Shown here: positions 8,154 through 15,948 of the stretch, one piece after another
Layout of the letters: the number at the start of each line of letters is the position of its first letter
Numbering within the stretch: the stretch's first letter is position 1
Assembly (NCBI GenBank): GCA_035545895.1
Contig: DASZXJ010000165.1
Location: 1-43,185, forward strand
Source: DASZXJ01 sp035545895
GTDB lineage: Bacteria > Planctomycetota > Phycisphaerae > Tepidisphaerales > Tepidisphaeraceae
DNA length: 43,185 bases
Direction of reading: 5' to 3'
Translations under genes and position numbers: made by a program
Notes under the pieces: model-generated
The model's database searches: none
The model's input: only the letters and a program-made list of their open reading frames with translations
Told to the model about the DNA's origin: nothing

Positions 8154-9164
8154 CTATTTTGCACTCTTGCCGATGATTCCACCGATCAGGGCGAAGACGA
8201 TCGAAATGCCCAAACCCGCCCCGGCCAAAATCAGCACGCTGGATTTGGTCAGGTCGGTCACGGTCTCAAGCAGATGAGGACGGGTATCGACGATCGCGCT
8301 GCCCAATGCAAAGCCGCCGAAGAGTACGACGATGGCTGCGCCGAGCGCTGCGCCGCCGAGTGCGGGGGACATGGCGTCGGACGATTCGACATAGACGGGA
8401 GCAAGCGCCTTTCCGCGTCCGATGGCCGCGGCGCCCGCCGCAGTGCCGCCGGCGACGGTGCCTTGCGCCACCGCACTACCGCTGCCGCTGCCGGTCAGGG
8501 CAGAGCCGCTCTTGCTGCCGCCTCGCTTGGTGCCGCCTGGGGCAATTTCGTCGAGGAGTTCCGCGCCGAGACTGGTGTCATCGCTTTCGCGCGTCAGGTC
8601 GAGCAGACCCGAGCCGCTGCCGACGCCTTCGAGACTGACCTGATCCGCCATGCTTCCGCCGGATGAGATCGCGGTCTGCGCCATTGGGTCGGCGTGGGCG
8701 ACGCTTTCGCCGAGCACGTTGATTCCCGATCCGCCGCGCGAACCGGAAAGCGATCCGCTGCTCGAACCCGGCCGGCCCGGTGAAGGAACTCCGCCAACCG
8801 AGCCGCTCAAGCCAAGATCCTGAGCCAGCGCCGTATCATCTTTCAACTGCATTCCCGCGCCGCTGCCTGTGCGCCCGCCAAGATCAGTATCAACCAGCGA
8901 AATGCTCGATGCGCTACCGGTGCGGCTATCGACCAACCCAATCGGCCCGCCGCTGTCGGATGGACCCAGGTCCGGCGATGGTGCCCCACCGCCAAGGCCG
9001 AGTTCGTTTTTCAGCGCTTCAACCTGGTCCGCTTTGAACATCAGCTTCGCGCCGTCGCGGAATTCACGCAGCCGGCCTTCACGCGCGTATTGCTTGATCT
9101 CTTCTTCGTTCTTCCCCAGGGCAGCCTTGGTCTCGTCCAAGGTGTAAAACATTTTTGCCATCAT
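8154..9164 (-). CDS. Helix-turn-helix protein with Gly/Ser linker and C-terminal membrane helices
   Basis: 336 residues in three parts. Residues 1-60 (FYTLDETKAALG, EEEIKQYAREGRLREFRDGAKLMFKADQVEAL) resemble a MerR/excisionase-type winged helix. Residues about 60-250 are a Gly/Ser/Asp-rich, low-complexity linker with recurring DLGxSGS-like pieces. The C-terminus has two strongly hydrophobic segments (ALGAAIVVLFGGFALGSAIV and LILAGAGLGISIVFALIGGIIG). This would be a membrane-tethered DNA- or protein-binding protein. The winged-helix fold is inferred from pattern only, and the function is unknown. AGGAG lies eight bases before the first ATG. An 18-bp gap separates it from the upstream small membrane protein, suggesting an operon. 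Confidence 0.7.
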   Translation of the reverse strand: MMAKMFYTLDETKAALGKNEEEIKQYAREGRLREFRDGAKLMFKADQVEALKNELGLGGGAPSPDLGPSDSGGPIGLVDSRTGSASSISLVDTDLGGRTGSGAGMQLKDDTALAQDLGLSGSVGGVPSPGRPGSSSGSLSGSRGGSGINVLGESVAHADPMAQTAISSGGSMADQVSLEGVGSGSGLLDLTRESDDTSLGAELLDEIAPGGTKRGGSKSGSALTGSGSGSAVAQGTVAGGTAAGAAAIGRGKALAPVYVESSDAMSPALGGAALGAAIVVLFGGFALGSAIVDTRPHLLETVTDLTKSSVLILAGAGLGISIVFALIGGIIGKSAK

Positions 9165-9182
9165 GGTGCGAACTCCTGGTTG

Positions 9183-9629
9183 TTACTCAGCCTTCTGCGG
9201 CGCCTCAACGGGCGGGCGCTCGATGTTGCTGTTCTGAACTCGATTGTTCTGCTGTTCCTGCTCGACCAGCGTGCGAACTTCCTCGGGCGACGGATCGGGC
9301 GTATTAAAATGCCCCAGCCGACGGTCATAACGAAAATTTCGCGCTGCTCTTAATCGCAGCAGCGAGTCTCCCGGGAAAAACTGGTACGCACAGATCGTCT
9401 GCGAGTCGATGTCGAGCAGGTAGCATCCAAATGTCTGCGGTGAAAATTGCGCGGGGACGATAAACACGCCCGCCCCGCCGCCGATCGGTAACTGGTTTTG
9501 ACCGTAGGCTGCCGGTAGAAAACCGGGCATCGAGCTGCGTGACAATAGCACAACCAGCACCCCCGCGAGTAAGATCGCGTTGGTCCACAGCCCGATCACC
9601 ATCAAACGTTGGCTTGGAAGACGGAGCAT
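9183..9629 (-). CDS. Membrane-anchored conserved protein, unknown
   Basis: 148 residues with an N-terminal transmembrane segment (LMVIGLWTNAILLAGVLVVLL) followed by a soluble domain containing GGAGVFIVPAQFSPQTFGCYLLDIDSQTICAYQF-type strands and an acidic, Gln-rich tail. The frame extends upstream to 9740, but a good promoter (9690-9719) lies inside that extension, so I take the ATG at 9629. I recall similar proteins in planctomycetes, without known function. It probably forms an operon with the helix-turn-helix membrane gene 18 bp downstream. Confidence 0.7.
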   Translation of the reverse strand: MLRLPSQRLMVIGLWTNAILLAGVLVVLLSRSSMPGFLPAAYGQNQLPIGGGAGVFIVPAQFSPQTFGCYLLDIDSQTICAYQFFPGDSLLRLRAARNFRYDRRLGHFNTPDPSPEEVRTLVEQEQQNNRVQNSNIERPPVEAPQKAE

Positions 9630-9689
9630 AAATCCACAGCGTGCGAGTCGATCCAACCGGCCCGTCGGTCGATAGTTACGTCTTGTGTT

Positions 9690-9719
9690 AGTATAGCCAA
9701 GAGCGCTGGAATCCTGCAA
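9690..9719 (-). promoter_or_regulatory. Promoter of the 9629 leftward operon
   Basis: Minus strand TTGCAG (9719-9714), 18 bp, TATACT (9695-9690). The predicted start near 9683 gives a leader of about 55 nt before the ATG at 9629 and argues against the longer reading frame. Confidence 0.6.
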
Positions 9720-9773
9720 CTTGGCATAGTTTTCGCACATGACTGATAAATAGCCTGCTCAGGAGCCTTTTTC

Positions 9774-10610
9774 GTGGATCGTTCAGACCCGGTCGTCCCA
9801 ACCCATGCCGTTCATTTGCAGCCTCGATCGGCTCGGCATCGAGGGCATTGGCTTCAAATCGGGCATTCTCATGGGTTTGAATGGAATCATCTGGATGTTT
9901 CCATCCCGCAATTGCCTCATCAACTGCATGGCGTGCGGATTGTGCATTTGAGCGATGCCCATCTCCTTCCGCGCTGGAAGCCGGCTTATGACCAGCTTCT
10001 TGCCCGCCTGGCGGATCATCCGCCGGATCTGGTGCTCTTCACCGGCGACCTGGTCGATCACAAGCTGGACCATCGCGACACCCTGCCCACCGCCGAGCGA
10101 TTCGTAAAAGGACTATCGGCTCGGCTGGGCGTGTTTGCCATCGCGGGCAATCACGATGGCGATTTCATCGGGCCTCGATCAACCAACTGGAACATCAACT
10201 GGATCGATCGCAAGTTCCTTCGGCTGGAATCGGCGTCAGCCGCGGTTGAACTCATCGGCCTGCCGAGTGTTCGAAGACAAAGTTTCGATCCCGAGTGGCT
10301 GACCACCCTTCCCCCGCACACCGTTGGCGTGCCGCGCATCGCGCTCGGCCACTATCCCGATCAGGTGCGATACATTTCATCGCTGAGTGCCGACCTCATG
10401 CTTTCGGGTCATACGCATGGCGGGCAAATCTGCCTGCCCAACGGATGCGCCATCATGACCCACGACACATTGCCCAAGCGCATGGCCCGCGGCGCTCACC
10501 GGTTCGGACCCACCACGCTGGTTGTCAACCGCGGGTTCGGGCTGACGCGCTGGCCGATCAGAATCTTTTGCCCAGCCGAGGTTGTGGAAATTCGCCTGAC
10601 CTGCGAATGA
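9774..10610 (+). CDS. Calcineurin-like metallophosphoesterase
   Basis: 278 residues, start GTG with AGGAG eight bases upstream. The dimetal phosphoesterase motifs are present: HLSDAHL, FTGDLVDH, AGNHDG, GHYPD and SGHTHGGQICLP. The order and spacing match the YkuE/LpxH-like subgroup, which hydrolyses phosphomono- or diesters such as lipid-linked substrates. It lacks an obvious membrane anchor, although the N-terminal 45 residues are not part of the catalytic domain. TTGGCA (9721) and GATAAA (9745) could be its promoter, back-to-back with the leftward operon. It ends one base before the convergent YbaK-like gene. The substrate is not predictable. Confidence 0.85.
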   Translation: MDRSDPVVPTHAVHLQPRSARHRGHWLQIGHSHGFEWNHLDVSIPQLPHQLHGVRIVHLSDAHLLPRWKPAYDQLLARLADHPPDLVLFTGDLVDHKLDHRDTLPTAERFVKGLSARLGVFAIAGNHDGDFIGPRSTNWNINWIDRKFLRLESASAAVELIGLPSVRRQSFDPEWLTTLPPHTVGVPRIALGHYPDQVRYISSLSADLMLSGHTHGGQICLPNGCAIMTHDTLPKRMARGAHRFGPTTLVVNRGFGLTRWPIRIFCPAEVVEIRLTCE

Positions 10611-10611
10611 A

Positions 10612-11070
10612 CTACGACGGCCTGCCAAAATGGGCGATCTCGGCATGGGTGATCCGGCGATAATCGATCAGCGGCATCGTCACGGAATCGGTGTGCGTGC
10701 CCGCTTGAAACGTCACCAGATCATCTTTCACCAGCGACTCATCGATCAACGTCGGCATGCCAAACAATTTTCCGATCGGCGGCTCAGCACCCAGTTCGCA
10801 ACCGGGGAAAAGACGCTCGAGCATCTGCTCATTGGCCAGGCAAACATCCTCGGCATGAAGTTGCAATCGCAGCTCGTTCAAATCCACGCGATAAGAAGCC
10901 GGCAGCGCGCACATGACCCATTGATTATCCGCGCGTACCACCACGGGTTTGATGACTTTCTTGCCGGACACATGTTCGTTGGCCGCCAACTCCTGCGAGG
11001 TATAAGCCGGCTGGTGTCGGGAAACCTGGTAGTGAACGCCATGTTCATCGAGGTAGGATTGCAGATTCAT
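10612..11070 (-). CDS. YbaK/ProX-type aminoacyl-tRNA deacylase domain protein
   Basis: 152 residues of the YbaK/EbsC/ProX family, whose members hydrolyse mischarged aminoacyl-tRNA in trans. Recognisable pieces are YLDEHGVHYQVSRHQPAYT at the N-terminus, KKVIKPVVVRADNQWVMCALPA with the conserved Lys, and GAEPPIGKLFGMPTLIDESL, the Gly-rich PPxG loop. I take the ATG at 11070, with GGAG six bases upstream; longer in-frame starts (11100, 11118) lack a ribosome site. The specific amino acid edited is unknown. Confidence 0.85.
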   Translation of the reverse strand: MNLQSYLDEHGVHYQVSRHQPAYTSQELAANEHVSGKKVIKPVVVRADNQWVMCALPASYRVDLNELRLQLHAEDVCLANEQMLERLFPGCELGAEPPIGKLFGMPTLIDESLVKDDLVTFQAGTHTDSVTMPLIDYRRITHAEIAHFGRPS

Positions 11071-11503
11071 GACATACTCCGTTTCAGAATCCAGACCCAT
11101 TGTTGCCTTGCCGGTCATATTATGGAAACAAAAATTGTGCAAAATTGAGTGATTTTGCGTGATGTGTGCAAAAAATGTTTTAGGCCTTCGGCCTGCCATG
11201 TCCCGGCCCTGCGTACATTGGGGCCAATTCCAACCGAGAAAACCACGTCTCAACCGATTCTCGTGAGTCCCGGTTTCCAGTATTCCGCGATGGCTACGCC
11301 CGTGAATATTCACAAAGCAGGTTTTCGCCGCTTGCGGCTAAGCGCCAGCGCATTCATTTTGCATCGCGCCAAGCCGCAAGCGGCTTAAATCGAGCAACCA
11401 ATCGGACGCAAGTGAAGCTGTGAATGGTAAAGAGATTACGCCGGCCAACTCATGATTTGTCATCAGCCAGGATCACGAGCTTAAAATGTCTCGATTTTCA
11501 CTC
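11071..11503. other. Intergenic region with inverted repeat
   Basis: No convincing gene. It holds a T/A-rich leader of the YbaK-like gene, a short GGCC hairpin near 11181-11193, and the inverted repeat at 11327-11384. The rest shows no clear signal. Confidence 0.5.
11327..11384. repeat. CCGCTTGCGG-family inverted repeat
   Basis: Arms GCCGCTTGCGGCT (11327-11339) and AGCCGCAAGCGGC (11372-11384) are exact complements over 13 bp, with a 32-bp spacer. The core matches the larger element at 17840-17905 and the fragment at the right window edge. Confidence 0.75.
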
Positions 11504-11532
11504 TTGATGCGTATGACATTTCATGTCATAAT
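11504..11532 (+). promoter_or_regulatory. Toxin-antitoxin promoter with operator palindrome
   Basis: TTGATG (11504), 17 bp, CATAAT (11527-11532). The palindrome ATGACAT-TTC-ATGTCAT (11513-11529) fills the spacer and overlaps the -10, a good site for the HTH antitoxin downstream. Six bases separate the -10 from the toxin ATG, so the mRNA is probably leaderless. Confidence 0.75.
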
Positions 11533-11538
11533 CAATCC

Positions 11539-11796
11539 ATGTACGAAATCCGCGTGACGGCGGAAGCGCGGACTGGATTCTTGTCGCTGCCGGCCAGCAT
11601 TCAACCGCGCGTTCAACAGGTCTTTGAAAGACTTATTCGCTGGCCAAGCATCAGTGGTGCAAAGCCTCTGAAGCGCGAATTAAAAGGCGCATATCGCATT
11701 CGCACGGGTGACTGGCGCGTTCTATTTACTGTCGATCCGGCTTCTCAGCGAATCACAGTTTTTCGAATCGATAATCGCCGGGATGTTTACGAGTGA
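11539..11796 (+). CDS. RelE/ParE-type toxin
   Basis: 85 residues with the compact RelE/ParE pattern: beta strand MYEIRVT, two helices (AEARTGFLSLPASIQPRVQQVFERL), a Pro/Lys loop, then AYRIRTGDWRVLFTVD, the signature strand pair, and IDNRRDVY. Such toxins cleave mRNA at the ribosome or inhibit gyrase; which of these applies is not clear. It is the first gene of a two-gene module, before its antitoxin (7-bp gap), which is the reversed order known for HigBA-type systems. The ATG follows the -10 box by six bases, indicating a leaderless transcript. Confidence 0.88.
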   Translation: MYEIRVTAEARTGFLSLPASIQPRVQQVFERLIRWPSISGAKPLKRELKGAYRIRTGDWRVLFTVDPASQRITVFRIDNRRDVYE

Positions 11797-11803
11797 GGTG
11801 TTT

Positions 11804-12151
11804 ATGAAAATTCAAACGATTACACGCGGAGGCAAGCGATTTGCACTCGTTTCCATTGCCGAATATGAACGGCTGGCGGGCATGCCACCATTTCCCAAAG
11901 TGGATGCAGATGGGACAAGCAACGCAATTGAATTTGCCCGCACAGCGATCGCTCGGCGACTCATTCAGGACCGCCGCGCCGCCCGGCTGACCCAGCAACA
12001 ACTCGCTGCTCTCGCCGGCGTGCGCCAGGAAACCATTTCCCGCTTGGAATCCGGCAAACACACTGCAAGTGTCCGAACCATCGACCGGATTGATCGGGCG
12101 ATTCGCAAGGCACGGCCTGGAGCAGCTAGACCGTCACGAAAGAGCGCGTAA
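11804..12151 (+). CDS. Antitoxin: Phd-like N-terminus plus XRE helix-turn-helix
   Basis: 115 residues. The first 30 (GKRFALVSIAEYERLAG) resemble the N-terminal strand/helix of Phd/YefM-type antitoxins, and residues about 48-105 form an XRE helix-turn-helix (RRAARLTQQQLAALAGVRQETISRLESGKHTASVRTIDRI). It should neutralise the toxin just upstream and repress the promoter at 11504 through the palindrome. The second toxin-antitoxin pair (25188-25683) has an antitoxin with a similar N-terminus (RKEFAVLTIKDYERVME) but no XRE domain. I place the start at the ATG at 11804, just after the toxin stop, where GAGG can serve as ribosome site. Confidence 0.85.
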   Translation: MKIQTITRGGKRFALVSIAEYERLAGMPPFPKVDADGTSNAIEFARTAIARRLIQDRRAARLTQQQLAALAGVRQETISRLESGKHTASVRTIDRIDRAIRKARPGAARPSRKSA

Positions 12152-12169
12152 TATCCTCGCGAAACCTTA

Positions 12170-15100
12170 TTACGCCGCTGCGTGCTCGGCGATTCTTCCT
12201 TGGCTATCGACCTGGTCGAACTTCACCGCCACGCGTTTGCTGACGCCTTGTTCCTGCATGGTCACGCCATATAGCACGTCGGCGATTTGCATCGTGCGTT
12301 TGGAGTGGGTGATGACGATGAACTGGCTCATTTCCAGGAATTCCTGGACGATCAGGTTGAAGCGCTGGTTGTTGGCTTCGTCCAAGGCGGCGTCCACTTC
12401 GTCGAGGATGCAGAAGGGGCTGGGCTTGGATTTGAAGATGCTCATGAGCAGCGCGACGCAGGTCATGGTCTTTTCGCCGCCGGAAAGCTGGCTGATGGAG
12501 CACGGCTGCTTGCCCGGCGGCTTGGCGATGATTTCAATGCCGGCATCGAGAAGATCGATTTTGGGAGGGGCAAGGGGCGAGGGATCAGGGGCGAGGGAAG
12601 GATCGACATTCTGTTCTTGCCCCTTGCCACTTGCCCCTTGCCCCTGTTCGAGCAATTCGGTTTCGAGATATACGTCCGCCTTACCCCCGCCGAAAAGCTT
12701 GCGGAACATGCCCTGGAAATGCTCGCGGACGGCATTGAAGGTTTCTTCAAATCGCAGGCTGCTCTCGCGGTTGATCGTGTCGATCAATTCTTCAAGCTGC
12801 TGTTTCGAAGTCGTCAGGTCGGTCAATTGGGTCGCGAGGAACTGCTCGCGCATTTCGAGTTCCTGCTGTTCGGTGATGGCGTCGAGATTGACGTTACCCA
12901 GACGATGAATCTTGTCGCGCAGTTCCTTGATCTCTTCACCAACCGCGTCCCAGTTCATTTCGCTGGGCTCGTATCCTTCGGCGTATCGAGCGGGCAGGTC
13001 GAGTTGCAATTCTTCCATTGTCCGCTGGACGAGCGATTCGAGTCGCACCTTCACTTCACCGGCGCGAAGCTGTACATCGTGCAATTCCTGCTCGGCTGCG
13101 GTGTGCGATTCGCGGATCACTTCGACCCGGCTGGTCAGGTCCTGCACCTGCTTTTGATATTCGCTGACTCGCGCGCCCAGCGATTCGGTGCGCTGCTTCA
13201 ATTCGGTTTGCGTCGATGCAAGGGTCGCTTCAACATGCTGCGCCGACGCGATCTCGTGTTCGACCTGCCCGCGTCGGGATTCGGTGGACTGGATCGACTT
13301 TTCGATGCGCTCGATCTGCTGGCCGAGTTCTGATTCCTGAGCGGTCAGCCGTGCAACCGCCTGCTCGGCGGCCAGCTGTTTCTCCTGCACCTGGCCGAGC
13401 GTAACACGGCAACGGGTCAATTCTTCGCCAAGCACGCGCAGTTCATCTTCCGTCTGTGTCTGGCGGGCGGTCATTTCCTCGATGTGCTGCTGGCGCGCGG
13501 CCTGGTCGGATTCCAATTGCTGCCGCTGGGCGGCCACGCGAGTTTCTTCGGTGGCCAGGCGATTGGCTTGCTCAAGCAGATTTTCAAGTTCGCGATCAAG
13601 CACGACACGTTCGCGATCGTGCGCCGCCAACTTATCGCCAGCCTGGGCAAGCTTGCTCGTCAGTTCGACCTTGTTCGTGTTGGACTGATAAATCTGATTG
13701 CGAAGCGTATTGAGCTCTTCTTCGATCGCGCGAGCCTGGTTGCTGCCATCGGCAAGCTGGCGATTGAGAATTTCGATGCGGGAATCGACCTCGGCAATTT
13801 GCGATCCGATGGCGACCAGTTCGGAACGGCGGGAAAGCAATCCCATCGCAGCAGTCAGGGGCCCAATGCGCAGCGTGCCGTCGGCTTCGATCACTTCGCC
13901 CGCCAGCGTCACATAACGTCGATCTTTCGGGCCGGTTTGGTGAAGCTCCCGTGCTGTCGCCAGATCGTTCACGATGTAGGTTTTGCCAAGCAGATGCTGG
14001 ACGACCGTGCGGCTGGATTCATCGAACCAGACCAGGTCAATTGCGGAACGTCCCGCCTTGATCACGCCATGCGAAACGGTGGTGGATTCGTAAATGCCAG
14101 TGGTTCGCTCGATATCGATGCTCTTATCGGGTAAAGAGGCTGATCGATCGAGTTGATCGATGCAAAGCAGATTGACCCGCCCGGCAAGTTCGTTCAATTC
14201 CTCGGCTGCGACAGCGGCGGATTCCTGGGAATCGGTCACCAGCGTCTGATCCTGACCATTGAGCGCCGCTTCGATCGCGTGGGCATTTTCGACATCCACT
14301 TGAAGCAAATCCGCCACGATGCCGCGAATGAACGGGAATTTTTCATTTCGTTGCCGAAGAACCGATTTCACACCTTCGCTTACACCCTCGCGGCGTGCTT
14401 CCAGATCGGCCAGCAAGGTTTGACGAGAGATCAGGCCGGACCGATGTTCCTTGGCCGCTCCAACCTGTTGCGTCAGCACTTCAATCTGTTGACCCAGCGC
14501 GGCAGCATCGGACTTTTTGCCATCCATTTGCGACTGCTGCTGATGGATTGCCGCAGCGACTTGTTCCATTCGCAAAGCCAGTTCCTGCTTTTGAGATTGA
14601 ATCGCCTCAACCTCAGCCATCACAACTTGCCGGCGCTCAGACAGACGCTGCTGCTGCGACGCGAGATTTTTCCGCTCGATTTGAATCGAAGAAAGCCGAT
14701 TCGACGCAGCCGCGAGTTGGCGCATCAGATCGAGAACCGTTTGCTTGTCCTGTTCGATCTGCTGATCGAGGTCGTTCAACTGCAACTGATAATCGCGATA
14801 GGATTGCTGTTTCTGGTCGATCTCGGTTCCGCGCGATTCAACTTCGGCGGTGAGATCGATCAATGATTGCTGCTCGGACTTGAGAGATTGGCTGGCCTCG
14901 GCGAGCTTGGCTTTGGCAGCGGTTTGATCCGCCTGGAATGAGTCAATTTGCTCGGCAATCTGCCTGAGCTGCTGCTGGGCGTACTGTTGCCGCTGCTGCG
15001 CGGATTGCATCTGCGCCTGGGCCTGCACCAGTTCGTATTCGACCTGCTGGCGCGTCTGCAAAGCTGCGTCCAATTGCTCGCGCTGCGAAGCCAGAGCATT

Positions 15101-15913
15101 TTGCTGGGTTTGAAGATCGCCGCTCAAGTCGTCCAGACGAAACTGCGCATCGGCCCGGCGAGTTTCCAGTTCAGCCGCCTGCTTGTGCAGTGTGTGATAT
15201 TCCTGAAGCGAATAGCTCAAACGCAATTCACTGAGACGAACCGTGTGTTCCTGAAACGTGCGAGCGCGACCCGCCTGCACCCTGACGCTGCGAAGGCGCT
15301 TTTCGACTTCTTCGACGATGTCGTGCAATCGCAGCAGGTTTTGATCGACGCGCTCGAGCTTTCGTTGGGCTTCCTTCTTTTTGACCTTGTACTTGGAGAT
15401 GCCGGCGGCTTCTTCGAAAATGATCCGGCGTTCCTGCGGGTTGCTTTCCAGCATGGCGGCAACCTTGCCCTGCTCGATGACGCTATAGGCATCGACACCG
15501 ACGCCGGTATCCAGGAACAGATCGCGGATGTCCTTCAAGCGAGTCGTCTGATTGTTGAGCTGATATTCGCTGGTGCCGTCGCGGAACAACCGCCGGCCGA
15601 CGTAGACCTCGTCGGATTCGATGTTCAGGGTTCGCTGGCCGGCCGAATTGGCGGGGTTGTCGAAGACGAGCACGACTTCCGCCATGCCCCCCGCCTTGCG
15701 GCTGGAGGAGCCGTTGAAGATGACGTCCATCATCGCGTCGCCGCGAAGACTTTTGGCGCTTTGCTCGCCGAGCACCCACTTAAATGCGTCAACGACATTG
15801 CTCTTGCCGCAGCCGTTGGGTCCGACGATGCCCACGATGGGCGCATCGAAGACAAACTCCGTGCGATCGGCAAAACTCTTGAAACCGTGAACGATGAGTT
15901 TCTTGAGGCGCAT
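12170..15913 (-). CDS. smc: Chromosome segregation protein SMC
   Basis: 1247 residues, the full SMC architecture: an N-terminal head with Walker A GPNGCGKS (31-38), a long Gln/Glu-rich coiled coil, a hinge around residues 510-650 (RGIVADLLQV, AIEAALNGQ, TLAGEVIEADGTLRIG), a returning coiled coil, and a C-terminal head with signature LSGGEK (about 1143) and Walker B ILDEVDAALDE (about 1168). It is the ATPase of the condensin-like complex that organises and segregates chromosomes. Residues about 1089-1118, between the GGGKADVYLE and DLLDAGIEI strands, are encoded by an inverted pair of short tandem arrays and look inserted. GGAGG is ten bases before the ATG. It follows the FlgI-like gene by 35 bp. 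Confidence 0.97.
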   Translation of the reverse strand: MRLKKLIVHGFKSFADRTEFVFDAPIVGIVGPNGCGKSNVVDAFKWVLGEQSAKSLRGDAMMDVIFNGSSSRKAGGMAEVVLVFDNPANSAGQRTLNIESDEVYVGRRLFRDGTSEYQLNNQTTRLKDIRDLFLDTGVGVDAYSVIEQGKVAAMLESNPQERRIIFEEAAGISKYKVKKKEAQRKLERVDQNLLRLHDIVEEVEKRLRSVRVQAGRARTFQEHTVRLSELRLSYSLQEYHTLHKQAAELETRRADAQFRLDDLSGDLQTQQNALASQREQLDAALQTRQQVEYELVQAQAQMQSAQQRQQYAQQQLRQIAEQIDSFQADQTAAKAKLAEASQSLKSEQQSLIDLTAEVESRGTEIDQKQQSYRDYQLQLNDLDQQIEQDKQTVLDLMRQLAAASNRLSSIQIERKNLASQQQRLSERRQVVMAEVEAIQSQKQELALRMEQVAAAIHQQQSQMDGKKSDAAALGQQIEVLTQQVGAAKEHRSGLISRQTLLADLEARREGVSEGVKSVLRQRNEKFPFIRGIVADLLQVDVENAHAIEAALNGQDQTLVTDSQESAAVAAEELNELAGRVNLLCIDQLDRSASLPDKSIDIERTTGIYESTTVSHGVIKAGRSAIDLVWFDESSRTVVQHLLGKTYIVNDLATARELHQTGPKDRRYVTLAGEVIEADGTLRIGPLTAAMGLLSRRSELVAIGSQIAEVDSRIEILNRQLADGSNQARAIEEELNTLRNQIYQSNTNKVELTSKLAQAGDKLAAHDRERVVLDRELENLLEQANRLATEETRVAAQRQQLESDQAARQQHIEEMTARQTQTEDELRVLGEELTRCRVTLGQVQEKQLAAEQAVARLTAQESELGQQIERIEKSIQSTESRRGQVEHEIASAQHVEATLASTQTELKQRTESLGARVSEYQKQVQDLTSRVEVIRESHTAAEQELHDVQLRAGEVKVRLESLVQRTMEELQLDLPARYAEGYEPSEMNWDAVGEEIKELRDKIHRLGNVNLDAITEQQELEMREQFLATQLTDLTTSKQQLEELIDTINRESSLRFEETFNAVREHFQGMFRKLFGGGKADVYLETELLEQGQGASGKGQEQNVDPSLAPDPSPLAPPKIDLLDAGIEIIAKPPGKQPCSISQLSGGEKTMTCVALLMSIFKSKPSPFCILDEVDAALDEANNQRFNLIVQEFLEMSQFIVITHSKRTMQIADVLYGVTMQEQGVSKRVAVKFDQVDSQGRIAEHAAA
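12565..12652. repeat. Inverted short tandem arrays in frame inside smc
   Basis: Plus-strand GGGGCAAGGGGCGAGGG-type units are followed after about 20 bp by CTTGCCCCTTGCC-type units in the opposite orientation, so the transcript could fold back. The unit is that of the pepA array. It encodes the Gly/Gln- and Pro/Ser-rich stretch at SMC residues about 1089-1118. Confidence 0.8.
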
Positions 15914-15948
15914 TCGTGTAGGTCCTCCATGACCTGCAAAATCACCCG

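Noticed and set aside
9630..9740. Upstream extension of the small membrane protein
   Set aside because: It covers a good promoter and lacks a ribosome site; the hydrophobic segment starts just after the ATG at 9629.
12287..13333. Rightward open frame of 348 codons, and others up to 15967
   Set aside because: These are antisense shadows of smc, produced by its codon bias.
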